From: Streptomyces misionensis
GTDB lineage: Bacteria; Actinomycetota; Actinomycetes; Streptomycetales; Streptomycetaceae
Direction of reading: 5' to 3'
Length of the DNA stretch: 64,000 bases
Assembly: GCF_900104815.1 (NCBI RefSeq)
Contig: NZ_FNTD01000004.1
Location: 5,100,501-5,164,500 of the forward strand
The notes beneath the pieces were generated by a model. That model had not been told where the DNA came from and searched no databases. It was given only the letters and a program-made list of their open reading frames with translations. Positions 34,771-44,053 of the stretch are shown piece after piece. Each line of letters starts with the position of its first letter. Position 1 is the first letter of the stretch. The position numbers were made by a program, and so were the translations under genes.

Positions 34771-35964
34771 ATGACGGAAGACCCACGGGCCGGCGCGCGC
34801 GGGCCAGGGCCGCAGGTGCGGATCGGCCAGGGGCCCCGCAACCGGCGCGACGTCCTGATCAAGCTGCTGTGGATCGGCGTGTGGCTGGTCTTCCTCAGCT
34901 CCCCGGTCCACGACCTGACCAGCGGCCGGCACACCACGGCCGGCACCGTGGCGGGCGCGGCGGGCCTTGCGGTCTTCGTCGTCGCGTATCTGACGCTGGT
35001 CTTCCGGAACATGGGACGGTCCTTCCCACCGCGGGCGGGAGCCGTGTTGCTGGGCATCCTCGCCGTCCTCGCCCCCGCCCTGGGCTACGGCCTCGGCACG
35101 CACTGGACCGGGCTGTTCGTCTACCTCTCGGTGGCCTGCGGGGCCACGCTGCCGCCGCGGCTCGCGGTCTGGGCGATCCCGGGCTCCGGTCTGGTGATGT
35201 ACCTCGTCAGGATGCGCTGGGGTGCGTACGCGGTCGACGAGGACCTGCTGATGGTCGTGCTCATCGGGTTCGCGATGATCGGGGTGAGCCAACTCGTGCG
35301 CACCACGATCGAGTTGCGCAAGGCGCGGGCCACCGTCGCCCAGCTCGCCGCCAACGAGGAGCGGCTGCGCCTCGCCCGCGACCTGCACGATCTGCTGGGC
35401 CACTCGCTCTCGCTGATCACGCTGAAGAGCGAGCTGGCCGGCCGGATGCTGCCGGACCACCCGGACAAGGCGGCCCAGCAGGTCGCCGACATCGAACAGG
35501 TCAGCCGCCAGGCCCTGGTGGACGTCCGGGAGGCGGTCACCGGCTACCGGCGCCCCCGCCTCGCCGTGGAGCTGGCCGGCACCCAGGTGGCCCTCACCGC
35601 CGCGGGCGTCACCGCCGAACTGCCCGACGAGCCCGACCTCGACGGGGTGGACCGGGACGCCGAGTCCGCGCTCGCCTGGGCCCTGCGCGAGGCGGTCACC
35701 AACGTGGTCCGGCACAGCGGCGCCGACCGCTGCGCCGTACGGCTCCTGCACCGCCAGACCCTGGACGGCCCGGTGCTCGAACTCACCGTCGAGGACAACG
35801 GATCCGGCGGCAGCGGCGGCGGCTTCGGCAACGGTCTGACCGGGCTGACCGAGCGTCTGGAGAAGGCCGGCGGAACCCTGGAGGCGGGCCGGTGCGGACA
35901 CGGCTTCCGGCTGGTCGCCCGCGTGCCCGCGGCGGCCGGCGGGGACGTAGGATCCGGGGCATGA
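34771..35964 (+). CDS. sensor histidine kinase, DesK-like (HisKA_3)
   Basis: 397 residues. ATG at 34771 has GAAGG 10 bases upstream; an overlapping GTG at 34762 is the alternative. The N-terminal 160 residues contain about five TM helices forming a membrane sensor. The dimerisation/phosphoacceptor motif LARDLHDLLGHSLSLI has His206, and the HATPase_c domain has LREAVTNVVRHS and VEDNGSGG. DesK-like sensors often respond to membrane state or to the antibiotic handled by the cognate transporter. Coupled to the exporter upstream and the regulator downstream (ATGA overlap). Confidence 0.92.
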   Translation: MTEDPRAGARGPGPQVRIGQGPRNRRDVLIKLLWIGVWLVFLSSPVHDLTSGRHTTAGTVAGAAGLAVFVVAYLTLVFRNMGRSFPPRAGAVLLGILAVLAPALGYGLGTHWTGLFVYLSVACGATLPPRLAVWAIPGSGLVMYLVRMRWGAYAVDEDLLMVVLIGFAMIGVSQLVRTTIELRKARATVAQLAANEERLRLARDLHDLLGHSLSLITLKSELAGRMLPDHPDKAAQQVADIEQVSRQALVDVREAVTGYRRPRLAVELAGTQVALTAAGVTAELPDEPDLDGVDRDAESALAWALREAVTNVVRHSGADRCAVRLLHRQTLDGPVLELTVEDNGSGGSGGGFGNGLTGLTERLEKAGGTLEAGRCGHGFRLVARVPAAAGGDVGSGA

Positions 35965-36575
35965 CGCGCACGATCAAGGTCCTGCTGGCCGAGGACCAGT
36001 CGATGGTCCGCGAGGCGCTGGCCGCGCTGCTGGGCCTGGAGCCGGACATCGAGGTCGTCGCCCAGGTGGCCCGCGGGGACGAGGTGCTCGCGGCGGTCGG
36101 CGCGCACGACGTCGACGTGGCGCTGCTCGACATCGAGATGCCGGGCTGCACCGGCATCGAGGCCGCGGCCCGCGTCCACCGGGAGTTCCCCCGGGTGAAG
36201 CTGGTGGTGCTCACCACCTTCGGGCGCCCCGGCTATCTGCGCAGCGCCATGGAGGCCGGCGCCGACGCCTTCCTGGTCAAGGACGCCCCGGCGGCCCAAC
36301 TCGCCGCCGCCGTCCGCACGGTGCTCGCCGGGGAGCGGGTCATCGACCCCACGCTGGCCGCCGCCGCGCTGGCCGAGGGCGCCAACCCGCTCACCGAACG
36401 CGAACGCGAGGTGCTGCGCGCCGCGGCCGACGGCTCCACCAACGCCGAACTGGCCAAGGCCCTGCACCTGTCCCAGGGCACGGTCCGCAACTACCTCTCC
36501 ACGGCCATCCAGAAACTCGCCGTCCGCAACCGGGCGGAGGCGGTGCGCACCGCCCGGGAGAAGGGCTGGCTGTGA
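35961..36575 (+). CDS. LuxR/NarL-family response regulator, DesR-like
   Basis: A 204-residue regulator. The receiver has the acidic pair ED (residues 11-12), the phosphoacceptor Asp57 in LLDIEMPG, and the conserved Thr/Lys (VVLTTFG, LVKDAP). The C-terminal LuxR HTH (LTEREREVLRAAADGSTNAEL) binds DNA. ATG at 35961 overlaps the kinase stop. TAGGAT 7 bases upstream could additionally drive a leaderless transcript. Probably autoregulates the operon through the palindrome at 33017. Confidence 0.93.
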   Translation: MTRTIKVLLAEDQSMVREALAALLGLEPDIEVVAQVARGDEVLAAVGAHDVDVALLDIEMPGCTGIEAAARVHREFPRVKLVVLTTFGRPGYLRSAMEAGADAFLVKDAPAAQLAAAVRTVLAGERVIDPTLAAAALAEGANPLTEREREVLRAAADGSTNAELAKALHLSQGTVRNYLSTAIQKLAVRNRAEAVRTAREKGWL

Positions 36576-36593
36576 ACGAGGACCGGCAGCGGG

Positions 36594-37463
36594 TCAGTTG
36601 AGCTTGGCGCGGGCCGTGCGGGCCTGCCGCCGCACCCGCTCGGCGGCCGGCTCGTCGACGACCTCGATCAGCTCGGCGTACGCGTCCAGTTCCGCCGCCC
36701 CGGCCAGGAACTGCCCGCGCTGCACCAGCAGTTGCCCGCGCTCGTAGCGCAGCCTGGCCGGGTGGGCGGGGATCAGCAGCGAGAGCTCCACCGCCCGCAG
36801 CGCGACGTCCGAGTGCTCGGGGCGGGCCGCGGCCCAGGCCCGGATGTTGTTGAGGATCCGCTGGACGACCTCCAGCGGCGGGGCGGGCCCCAGCATCGCC
36901 GGATCCAGCGGCGCGCCGGTCGCCCCGACCACCAGCAGCTCGGCGTCCGGCCCGCTCAGCACCCGCCCGCCCTCGAACGGATCGGCCAGCACCTGCTCCC
37001 CGGGCGCGCCGAACCCGATCACGAAGTGCCCGGGCAGCGCCACGCCGTACACCGGCGCCCCGGCCCGCCGGGCGACCTCCAGCCACACCACCGACAGCAG
37101 GATCGGCAGCCCGCGCCGCCGCCGCAGCACCTCGTGCAGCAGCGAGGACTCCAGGCGCTCGTAGTCGCCGGGCGTCCCGTGGAACTCGTAGCGCCCGCCG
37201 AGCAGTCGCCGCACCGCCTCCGCCCAGGCGCGCGGCCCGCCGGGCCGGTACGGCAGCTCGCCCGCGAGCCGGTCCAGCTCGGCCTGCGCGGCGTCGATCC
37301 CGGCCTCGTCCAGCGAGCCGTCCGCCTCCGCGCCGATCAGCAGGCACAGCGCCGCCAGATCCGGCCGTTCGGCCCGCGCCTCCTCGCCGAACCGGCGCCG
37401 CACCTCGGCGGACCGCTCCGGCGACGGCGGGTGGGGAGGCGGCAGACGACGGGGGTTCGGCAT
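36594..37463 (-). CDS. SirB1/transglutaminase-like family protein with TPR-like tail
   Basis: 289 residues. ATG at 37463 is chosen because AGGA lies 8 bases upstream; an upstream GTG-type extension lacks family similarity. The central region LHEVLRRRRGLPILLSVVWLEVARRAG followed by GVALPGHFVIGFG is the SirB1/transglutaminase_9 signature (a degenerate papain-like fold, His in the GHF motif). The C-terminal 90 residues are helical with tetratricopeptide character (LNNIRAWAAAR). Related Chlamydia and E. coli proteins lie near translation and LPS loci; the function here is unknown. Confidence 0.85.
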   Translation of the reverse strand: MPNPRRLPPPHPPSPERSAEVRRRFGEEARAERPDLAALCLLIGAEADGSLDEAGIDAAQAELDRLAGELPYRPGGPRAWAEAVRRLLGGRYEFHGTPGDYERLESSLLHEVLRRRRGLPILLSVVWLEVARRAGAPVYGVALPGHFVIGFGAPGEQVLADPFEGGRVLSGPDAELLVVGATGAPLDPAMLGPAPPLEVVQRILNNIRAWAAARPEHSDVALRAVELSLLIPAHPARLRYERGQLLVQRGQFLAGAAELDAYAELIEVVDEPAAERVRRQARTARAKLN

Positions 37464-37491
37464 GGCGGTTTCCTGCCCTCTCAACGGGGTT

Positions 37492-38541
37492 CTACGACCG
37501 GTCCGGGAGCTCCTGCGGCGAGTGTTCCCCCGGCTCCCGGAAGTGGTGGTAGGCGTGGTGCCGGGAGAAGCCCAGAGCGCCGTACAGGGCCCGTGCGGGC
37601 TCGTTGTCGGCCTCCACCTGGAGCCAGGCGGCCGAGGCGCCCTCGGCCAGGGCGCGGCGGGCGAGCGCGGCCATCACCTCGGTGGCCAGGCCCTGCCTGC
37701 GCCGCCCGGGGTCCACCTCGACGGCGGCGAACCCGGCCCAGCGCCCGTCCACGGCACACCGTCCGATCGCCGCCGGCGCCGCGCCCGGCGCGCCCGGCAC
37801 GGAGGCGAACCACACGGACGGCCCCGCGCCGCGGTCGTCCGCGCGCGAGCCGAGCACCTTCAGGGCCACCTCGCTCACCCCCTTGCGCCCGTACCGCGCG
37901 AGCCACGCCGCGTCCGCCTCGCGGGCGAGCACCACGTCCGCGCCCCCGGCCCGGTCCGCGACCGGCGCCAGGGCGCCCGTCCACACCTCGGCGGTCACCT
38001 CCCGCACCCAGCCGCGCCGCTCCAGCTCCGCGCAGAGCAGCTCCTGCGTGCCCTCGGCGCCGGTCGCGGTCTGCACGTACGCGGGCAGGCCCCGCTCGCC
38101 GTACCAGCGTCGTACGGCCGCCAGGGCCGCGTCGAGCGGACGGCCGGGATCGCCCAGCGGCAGCACGCTGTTGGCCCGCCGGGTGAACCCGCCGGCGGCC
38201 CGCAGCTCCCACTGCCCGAGCGGCTCGCTCTCCACCGGCCGCCACGCGCGCGAGGCGACCCGGGCCAGCTCCTCGTAACCGGCCGCCGGACCCCGGTGGC
38301 GGGCCGGGGCGGCCGGTACGACCTTGCCCGCCACGAGGGAGGTTTCCGGAAACCGGACACTCTCGCCGCTCCGTTGTGTGATCATGACCACGCCATGATC
38401 CCAAGATGTGAGAACGCCCACCGTGTCGGTGAACTTCTCCCGCGCCGCACCGGGTTCGCTCAACCGCCGTACGGAGACGCGTTTCCCCACGTCAGCTGGG
38501 GTGATACGGACTACAAGGCGCCCTTGTGCCGAGATTTCCAC
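37492..38541 (-). CDS. GNAT-family N-acetyltransferase with N-terminal SH3-like domain
   Basis: 349 residues. GTG at 38541 has AGGAGG about 12 bases upstream. Residues 10-75 form a small beta-rich domain (RLVVRITPADVGKRVSVRRL ... GVLTSWDHGVVMI) of the kind found in Rv0428c-like acetyltransferases. The C-terminal GNAT domain has the acetyl-CoA binding loop VDPGRRRQGLATEV (motif A) and the family end NEPARALYGALGF. Substrate unknown. Divergent from the ferredoxin gene. Confidence 0.87.
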   Translation of the reverse strand: MEISAQGRLVVRITPADVGKRVSVRRLSEPGAAREKFTDTVGVLTSWDHGVVMITQRSGESVRFPETSLVAGKVVPAAPARHRGPAAGYEELARVASRAWRPVESEPLGQWELRAAGGFTRRANSVLPLGDPGRPLDAALAAVRRWYGERGLPAYVQTATGAEGTQELLCAELERRGWVREVTAEVWTGALAPVADRAGGADVVLAREADAAWLARYGRKGVSEVALKVLGSRADDRGAGPSVWFASVPGAPGAAPAAIGRCAVDGRWAGFAAVEVDPGRRRQGLATEVMAALARRALAEGASAAWLQVEADNEPARALYGALGFSRHHAYHHFREPGEHSPQELPDRS

Positions 38542-38681
38542 CGGTCAGTTCACCCCTCCTGTTCGGATCATGCTCCGGAACGGAGATACTAGGGGCGGGC
38601 ATCGACGACGCCGCGCTCCCGCGCGCCAGGCGGCGGAGCCTGAGGAGGCCCGCCAGCGCCCTATCGAGGAGGAACGACAGC

Positions 38682-39002
38682 GTGACCTACGTCATCGCGC
38701 AGCCTTGTGTCGACGTCAAGGACAAGGCGTGCATCGAGGAGTGCCCGGTCGACTGCATCTACGAGGGCCAGCGGTCCTTGTACATCCACCCGGACGAATG
38801 CGTCGACTGTGGTGCCTGTGAGCCGGTCTGCCCGGTCGAGGCGATCTTCTACGAGGACGACGTCCCGGAGGAGTGGAAGGACTACTACAAGGCGAACGTC
38901 GAGTTCTTCGACGAGCTGGGCTCGCCCGGCGGCGCCAGCAAGCTGGGGCTGATCGAACGCGACCACCCCTTCGTCGCCGCGCTGCCGCCGCAGGGCGAGT
39001 GA
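38682..39002 (+). CDS. fdxA: 7Fe/8Fe-type bacterial ferredoxin
   Basis: A 106-residue electron carrier. GTG at 38682 has GAGGAGG (38666-38672) at 9-base spacing. Cysteines at 9, 17, 21 and 25 in the first motif and CVDCGACEPVCP (Cys40, 43, 46 and 50) in the second support a [3Fe-4S]/[4Fe-4S] protein as in Mycobacterium FdxC. The DDVPEEWKDYYKANVEFF C-terminal helix is the family signature. It lies upstream of dapC as in M. tuberculosis (Rv1177-Rv1178). Likely donor to cytochromes P450 or other oxidoreductases. Confidence 0.95.
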   Translation: MTYVIAQPCVDVKDKACIEECPVDCIYEGQRSLYIHPDECVDCGACEPVCPVEAIFYEDDVPEEWKDYYKANVEFFDELGSPGGASKLGLIERDHPFVAALPPQGE

Positions 39003-39038
39003 CCGTTTAGCGCCAAGCGGCCCGCGCCGAACCGCGCC

Positions 39039-39092
39039 GCCTCGGTCCCGTACGGCTCGATCGCCCCGATCGCCGCCGCACGGGACCGAGGC
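39039..39092 (+). other. large intergenic stem-loop between fdxA and dapC
   Basis: Perfect 13-bp outer arms GCCTCGGTCCCGT (39039-39051) and ACGGGACCGAGGC (39080-39092) enclose a 28-base loop with a second small stem CGATCG-CCC-CGATCG. It is placed 37 bases after the fdxA stop and 34 bases before the dapC start, so it is a terminator of fdxA or a processing/stability element. Confidence 0.7.
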
Positions 39093-39126
39093 GTTTGCCG
39101 CACCAGACGAAAGTGAGCCACTGATC

Positions 39127-40221
39127 GTGTCCGCAGTCTCCGACCGGCTTCCCGTCTTCCCCTGGGACAAGCTGGAGCCCTACAAGAAGACGGCCGCGGC
39201 CCATCCGGACGGCATCGTCGACCTCTCCGTCGGCACCCCGGTCGACCCGGTCCCCGAGCTGATCCAGAAGGCCCTCGTCGACGCGGCCGACTCCCCGGGC
39301 TACCCGACCGTCTGGGGCACCCCCGCTCTGCGGGACGCGATCTGCGGCTGGCTGGAGCGCCGCCTGGGCGCCCGCGACGTGACCCACCGGCACGTGCTGC
39401 CGGTCGTCGGCTCCAAGGAACTGGTGGCCTGGCTGCCGACCCAGCTGGGCCTCGGCCCCGGCGACAAGGTCGCCTACCCGCGGCTGGCCTACCCGACGTA
39501 CGAGGTGGGCGCCCGCCTCGCCCGCGCCGCGTACGAGGTCTACGACGACCCGCGCGACCTGGACCCGGCCGGCCTCAAGCTGCTCTGGCTGAACTCCCCG
39601 TCCAACCCCACCGGCAGGGTCCTCTCCGCCCGGGAGCTGACCGACATCGTCGCCTGGGCCCGCGCCCACGGCGTCCTGGTCGTCTCCGACGAGTGTTACC
39701 TGGAGCTGGGCTGGGAGGCCGACCCGGTCTCGGTGCTGCACCCGGACGTCAACGGCGGCTCGTACGACGGCATCGTGGCCGTGCACTCCCTCTCCAAGCG
39801 CTCCAACCTGGCCGGCTACCGCGCCGCCTTCGTCGCGGGCGACCCGGCGGTCCTGGGCCCGCTGCTGGAGATCCGCAAGCACGGCGGGATGATGACGTCC
39901 GCGCCGACCCAGGCCGCGGTCGTGGCCGCCCTCGGCGACGACGCCCACGTCCAGGAGCAGCGCGCCCGCTACGCAGCCCGCCGCGAGGCCCTCCGGGCGG
40001 CCCTGGTCGCCCACGGCTTCCGCATCGAGCACAGCGAGGCCAGCCTCTACCTCTGGGCCACCCGCGACGAGTCCTGCTGGACCACGGTCGCCCACCTCGC
40101 CGAGCTGGGCATCCTGGTCGCCCCCGGCGACTTCTACGGCACGGCGGGCGAGAACTTCGTGCGCGTGGCGCTCACGGCCACGGACGAACGCGTCCAGGCG
40201 GCGGTCTCCCGGCTTCGCTGA
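39127..40221 (+). CDS. dapC: N-succinyldiaminopimelate aminotransferase
   Basis: A 364-residue PLP-dependent class I aminotransferase. The schiff-base lysine is Lys224 in SLSKRSNLAGYR. LNSPSNPTG and the substrate-binding NFVRVAL region are present. It converts N-succinyl-2-amino-6-ketopimelate to N-succinyl-LL-2,6-diaminopimelate in lysine/meso-DAP synthesis. dapE (desuccinylase) lies 1.9 kb downstream, which supports DapC over generic aspartate aminotransferase. The GTG start has GTGAGCC upstream as the only weak Shine-Dalgarno. Confidence 0.92.
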   Translation: MSAVSDRLPVFPWDKLEPYKKTAAAHPDGIVDLSVGTPVDPVPELIQKALVDAADSPGYPTVWGTPALRDAICGWLERRLGARDVTHRHVLPVVGSKELVAWLPTQLGLGPGDKVAYPRLAYPTYEVGARLARAAYEVYDDPRDLDPAGLKLLWLNSPSNPTGRVLSARELTDIVAWARAHGVLVVSDECYLELGWEADPVSVLHPDVNGGSYDGIVAVHSLSKRSNLAGYRAAFVAGDPAVLGPLLEIRKHGGMMTSAPTQAAVVAALGDDAHVQEQRARYAARREALRAALVAHGFRIEHSEASLYLWATRDESCWTTVAHLAELGILVAPGDFYGTAGENFVRVALTATDERVQAAVSRLR

Positions 40222-40253
40222 CCGCCGCCGGCCCCGGTGGGCCCGGACACGCG

Positions 40254-40286
40254 GAACGGGGCCCAGGGAACCCCTGGACCCCGTTC
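40254..40286. terminator. terminator downstream of dapC
   Basis: A 15-bp stem GAACGGGGCCCAGGG / CCCTGGACCCCGTTC with a single mismatch and a 3-base loop, between dapC (plus) and the minus-strand secreted-protein gene. Confidence 0.8.
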
Positions 40287-40316
40287 AGCGGGCGACGCGC
40301 CGGCTCAGACCCGGAC

Positions 40317-40733
40317 TCAGGTGAGCGGCAGCCCCTGGACCGGCAGGTTGGACGTGGGCAGCCCGCCCTTCGTCGCGCCGGCCGCCGCGTCCCCGAGGGC
40401 GCTTCCCGCGGCCCCGGTCAGACCGCCCGCGGCCTGCTGCGCCGCGGGCGCCGCCTTCTGCACGGCACCGCCGGCCGTCTTGCCCGCGGCCGGCACCGCC
40501 TGCTTGAGGACGTTGCCGCCCGCGTTGCCCGCCAGCGCGGTGACGTTCTCGGCGGCACCGTCGACGGTGTTGCCGACGTGCGCGCCGTCCAGCGCGGTCA
40601 GGCCGCCCAGGTTCGGAGTGGCCGGCAGGTTCGTGGCCGCACCGGCGGAGCCGGCCGCACCGACCCCGGCGGCCGCTCCCGCTGCGACGAGCAGCGCGGC
40701 ACGGGCGATCCGGCGGGTCAGGGGGAGGGACAT
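40317..40733 (-). CDS. small secreted alanine-rich protein of unknown function
   Basis: 138 residues. A standard signal peptide (MSLPLTRRIARAALLVAAGAA) ends near AGAAT, so cleavage is around residue 33. The mature protein is almost entirely Ala, Gly, Pro, Thr and Val with no recognisable domain. ATG at 40733 has GGGGGAGGGA upstream. Some databases name such proteins ATP-binding, but there is no Walker motif here. Confidence 0.72.
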   Translation of the reverse strand: MSLPLTRRIARAALLVAAGAAAGVGAAGSAGAATNLPATPNLGGLTALDGAHVGNTVDGAAENVTALAGNAGGNVLKQAVPAAGKTAGGAVQKAAPAAQQAAGGLTGAAGSALGDAAAGATKGGLPTSNLPVQGLPLT

Positions 40734-40870
40734 GATGCTCCATTCGACGGGAGAGAACGGTGTCTTCGTCCGGACCCGGCACCGGGCTCGGACGCCGTGA
40801 CTACCGCTCGAAGCCCGCGAAGGTTGCGGACGCCCCAGGTCACGAATGGATAACGCATCGCATTATCAGG

Positions 40871-40879
40871 TGTGGATAA
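40871..40879. promoter_or_regulatory. isolated perfect DnaA-box match
   Basis: TGTGGATAA (complement of TTATCCACA), 138 bp upstream of the secreted-protein start. A second TGGATAA stretch is 22 bp away (40849-40855). Streptomyces DnaA prefers TTGTCCACA, so binding is plausible but unproven; there is no cluster of boxes, so it is not an origin. Confidence 0.3.
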
Positions 40880-41021
40880 AAACGGGCAAAGAGCATGGCT
40901 GCGCGCGCCCAGCAGAATCCTTACGCCCCTTGATTCCCAAGGGTTTCCCGGTTCGACCCGCGATTCGCCCGTACGGCCCCGCATAAGACGGCGACGCCAT
41001 CCTCCCGGACGACGCCCCGCA

Positions 41022-42008
41022 CTACTGTCCGGTCACGATCCGGACAACGCCCATGGACCGCTCCGCACCGCCGGCCCCGTCCGAGCGCACCGGCTGCCAC
41101 GACCCCTCGTCGCTCGTCCAGACCCGCCCGGCGTACGTCACCCGCTGGATGTGCAGCGCCGCGGAGTTGGCGACCGCCCACTGCGCCAGCTGCCACCCCC
41201 GCTGCTGCTCGCCGCGCCCGCTCGCGTCCCGGCGCGCGCCGAGCGGCACCGGCACGCTCACGGTCCGCCCGCTCGCCGTCGCCGTCACGCTGGGCGAGGG
41301 GGTCGGCGAGGGCACCGGGGTGCCGCCGACCTCGGCACCGGTCTCCTGCAGCGCGTCCCGCCCGAAGTCCCGTACCAGCGCCGCCCGTACCGCGTCCGGA
41401 CCGGTCGCCGTGGCCCTCGTGTCGAAGCGCCCGTCGCAGGTCAGCGTGGCCGCCGCCTGCCCGGTCAGCGCGGCCGCCAGCAGCTCGGCGTCCGGCTCGT
41501 GCTTGGCGTACGCCTCCGGGAAGCCGCTGCGCTGCACCTTCTGCGCGGCCACCGTCAGCGGCAGCCCGGTGTAGCCGGGGACCTTGGCCAGATGGGCGTA
41601 GAAGATCCCCGCCGAGTACGTGGGGTCCATGATCTGCTCCTCGGTGCCCCAGCCCTGCGACGGCCGCTGCTGGAACAGGCCGAGCGAATCCCGGTCGCCG
41701 TGCTCGATGTTGCGCAGCCCGGACTCCTGGATCGCGGTGGCCAGCGCGATCGTCACGGCCCGCTCGGGCATGTTCCGGCCGGTGCCGACGGCGGCGATCG
41801 TCGCCGCGTTCGCCGCCTGCTCGGGCGTGAACTCGTACGACGTCCCGTCGCCGGCGGCCGAGACCACCTTGCAGCCATGGGCCCCGCCGCCTCCGGTGAC
41901 GTACTGCACCACGAGGTAGGCGGCGACACCGCACAGGACCAACAGGGCCGCGGAGAACCGGAACAGACGGCCGCGGCGCTTGAGACGGGTGGGGGACGGC
42001 TCAGACAC
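41022..42008 (-). CDS. membrane-anchored lysozyme-like (transglycosylase-type) protein
   Basis: 328 residues. One N-terminal TM helix (about residues 16-37), then an external GC-rich linker and a lysozyme-superfamily core. The catalytic glutamate fits ATAIQESGL, and [18 protein letters not shown] is the conserved second block of soluble-transglycosylase/Rpf-like folds. The C-terminal part has a Pro/Ser/Thr linker followed by a 100-residue beta-rich module. Automated annotation often calls it heavy metal transporter; nothing in the sequence supports that. It probably remodels the wall near DAP synthesis genes. Confidence 0.82.
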   Translation of the reverse strand: MSEPSPTRLKRRGRLFRFSAALLVLCGVAAYLVVQYVTGGGGAHGCKVVSAAGDGTSYEFTPEQAANAATIAAVGTGRNMPERAVTIALATAIQESGLRNIEHGDRDSLGLFQQRPSQGWGTEEQIMDPTYSAGIFYAHLAKVPGYTGLPLTVAAQKVQRSGFPEAYAKHEPDAELLAAALTGQAAATLTCDGRFDTRATATGPDAVRAALVRDFGRDALQETGAEVGGTPVPSPTPSPSVTATASGRTVSVPVPLGARRDASGRGEQQRGWQLAQWAVANSAALHIQRVTYAGRVWTSDEGSWQPVRSDGAGGAERSMGVVRIVTGQ

Positions 42009-42091
42009 GCGTACAAGGTACTGGAGCGATCACCACCCTTACGCCAGCGGTGCGTTACCGCGCGTGAGCCGGGCGGCCGACGGCGGCGCGC

Positions 42092-42097
42092 TAGGGT
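42092..42097 (+). promoter_or_regulatory. -10 element (TAGGGT) of a leaderless promoter for dapE
   Basis: TAGGGT ends 7 bases before the dapE ATG (42105), inside a non-coding stretch after the divergent lysozyme-like gene. It is the same hexamer and spacing class as at mshB. Confidence 0.55.
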
Positions 42098-42104
42098 CGA
42101 GGTC

Positions 42105-43184
42105 ATGGCCGACACCACGCTTGACCTCACGCTGGACGCCGCCGCGCTCACCGCGCGGCTCGTGGACCTCCCCTCCGAGAGCGGCACCGAGAAGCCGCTC
42201 GCGGACGCCGTCGAGACCGCCCTGCGCGCCCTGCCGCACCTGACCGTGGACCGGTACGGCAACAACGTGATCGCCCGGACGAACCTGGGCCGCGCCGAGC
42301 GGGTCGTGCTGGCCGGACACATCGACACCGTGCCGATCGCGGACAACGTGCCCTCGCGCCTGGACGAGGACGGCGTGCTGTGGGGCTGCGGCACCTGCGA
42401 CATGAAGTCGGGCGTGGCGGTCCAGCTGCGCATCGCGGCCACGGTCCCCGCCCCCAACCGCGACCTGACCTTCGTCTTCTACGACAACGAGGAGGTCGCC
42501 GCCCACCTCAACGGCCTCCGGCATGTCGCCGAGGCCCACCCGGAGTGGCTGGCGGGCGACTTCGCGGTGCTGCTCGAACCCTCCGACGGCGAGGTCGAGG
42601 GCGGCTGCCAGGGCACGCTGCGGATGCTGCTGCGGACCAAGGGCGAGCGGGCGCACTCGGCGCGCTCCTGGATGGGCGCCAACGCCATCCACGCGGCCGC
42701 GCCGATCCTGGAGCGCCTCGCGGCCTACGAGCCCCGCTACCCGGTGATCGACGGCCTGGAGTACCGCGAGGGCCTGAACGCCGTGGGCATCAGCGGCGGG
42801 GTCGCGGGCAACGTCATCCCGGACGAGTGCGTGGTCACCGTCAACTTCCGCTACGCCCCCGACCGCACCGAGGAGGAGGCGATCGCGCACGTCCACGAGG
42901 TGTTCGCGGACTGCGGGGTCGAGGAGTTCGTGATCGACGACCACAGCGGCGGCGCGCTGCCCGGCCTCTCCCACCCGGCCGCCGCGGCCTTCATCGAGGC
43001 GGTGGGCGGCGCCCCGCGACCCAAGTACGGCTGGACGGACGTCTCCCGCTTCGCCGCGCTCGGCATCCCCGCGGTCAACTACGGCCCCGGCAACCCGCAC
43101 CTGGCGCACAAGCGGGACGAGCGCGTGGAGACCGCCAAGATCCTCGCGGCCGAGGAGCGGCTGCGCGGCTGGCTCACGGACTAG
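42105..43184 (+). CDS. dapE: succinyl-diaminopimelate desuccinylase
   Basis: A 359-residue M20-family zinc peptidase fold. The metal-binding histidine is in LAGHIDTVP, bridging Asp in GTCDMKSG, and Glu pair in DNEEVAA. The [14 protein letters not shown] dimerisation lid and the EGGCQGTLR segment match actinobacterial DapE. It releases LL-diaminopimelate, completing the succinylase route begun by DapC upstream. ATG at 42105; longer versions read through the preceding antisense gene. The CDS is followed by a LOG gene, as dapE is followed by Rv1205 in M. tuberculosis with two genes between. Confidence 0.95.
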   Translation: MADTTLDLTLDAAALTARLVDLPSESGTEKPLADAVETALRALPHLTVDRYGNNVIARTNLGRAERVVLAGHIDTVPIADNVPSRLDEDGVLWGCGTCDMKSGVAVQLRIAATVPAPNRDLTFVFYDNEEVAAHLNGLRHVAEAHPEWLAGDFAVLLEPSDGEVEGGCQGTLRMLLRTKGERAHSARSWMGANAIHAAAPILERLAAYEPRYPVIDGLEYREGLNAVGISGGVAGNVIPDECVVTVNFRYAPDRTEEEAIAHVHEVFADCGVEEFVIDDHSGGALPGLSHPAAAAFIEAVGGAPRPKYGWTDVSRFAALGIPAVNYGPGNPHLAHKRDERVETAKILAAEERLRGWLTD

Positions 43185-43287
43185 CCCCCCACGCGGCACA
43201 CGCCGGGCGGACACGCGCACGTCCGCCCCGCGTAACCCGCGTGGATCTACGCTGGGACGGAACCACCGGCGAGCGGAGGGAGCGCAC

Positions 43288-44046
43288 ATGCCTACCGGGA
43301 ACCCCGAGGGGAAGAAGCAGCCACCGGACGAGCAGCGGCTCGGGCCGGTCCTCCGGCGGCGGGACCAGGTGACGGCGAGCACGACCGACCAGCGGCTGCT
43401 GGACGAACGCGCTCCCAACGACTGGGTCCACACCGACCCCTGGCGGGTGCTGCGCATCCAGTCGGAGTTCATCGAGGGCTTCGGCACCCTGGCCGAACTC
43501 CCGCCCGCCATCAGCGTGTTCGGCTCGGCCCGCACCCCGGTGGACTCGCCCGAGTACGACGCCGGGGTCCGGCTCGGCCGGGGCCTGGTGCGGGCCGGCT
43601 GGGCGGTGATCACCGGCGGCGGCCCCGGCGCCATGGAGGCGGCCAACAAGGGCGCGTGCGAGGCGGGCGGCGTCTCGGTGGGCCTCGGCATCGAGCTGCC
43701 CTTCGAGCAGGGCCTGAACCCCTACGTCGACATCGGCCTGAACTTCCGGTACTTCTTCGTCCGGAAGATGATGTTCGTCAAGTACGCCCAGGGGTTCGTC
43801 GTCCTGCCCGGCGGCCTCGGCACCCTGGACGAGCTGTTCGAGGCGCTGACCCTGGTGCAGACCCAGAAGGTCACCCGCTTCCCGATCGTCCTCTTCGGCA
43901 GCGAGTACTGGGGCGGCCTGGTCGACTGGCTGAAGAACACCCTCGTGGCCTCGGGCAAGGCCCTGGAGAAGGACCTCCTGCTCTTCCACGTCACCGACGA
44001 CGTGGACGAGGCCGTGGCCCTGGTCTCCAAGGAGGCCGCGCGGTAG
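43288..44046 (+). CDS. LOG-family cytokinin riboside 5'-monophosphate phosphoribohydrolase-type protein (TIGR00730)
   Basis: 252 residues. GGAGGGAG lies 5 bases before the ATG at 43288, and a TACGCT -10 stands at about 43248. Rossmann-like fold with ITGGGPGAMEAANKGA and the catalytic nucleotide-binding motif PGGLGTLDELFE. It would cleave nucleotide 5'-monophosphates to base and ribose phosphate, and could make free cytokinins as does Rv1205. Located between dapE and folP2 in both genera. Confidence 0.92.
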   Translation: MPTGNPEGKKQPPDEQRLGPVLRRRDQVTASTTDQRLLDERAPNDWVHTDPWRVLRIQSEFIEGFGTLAELPPAISVFGSARTPVDSPEYDAGVRLGRGLVRAGWAVITGGGPGAMEAANKGACEAGGVSVGLGIELPFEQGLNPYVDIGLNFRYFFVRKMMFVKYAQGFVVLPGGLGTLDELFEALTLVQTQKVTRFPIVLFGSEYWGGLVDWLKNTLVASGKALEKDLLLFHVTDDVDEAVALVSKEAAR

Positions 44047-44053
44047 ACCCGGC

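Noticed and set aside
40317..42008. Labels ATP-binding protein and heavy metal transporter commonly given to these two genes
   Set aside because: The first has a signal peptide and no nucleotide-binding motif; the second has a lysozyme-like core with QESG and [14 protein letters not shown] blocks and one TM helix.
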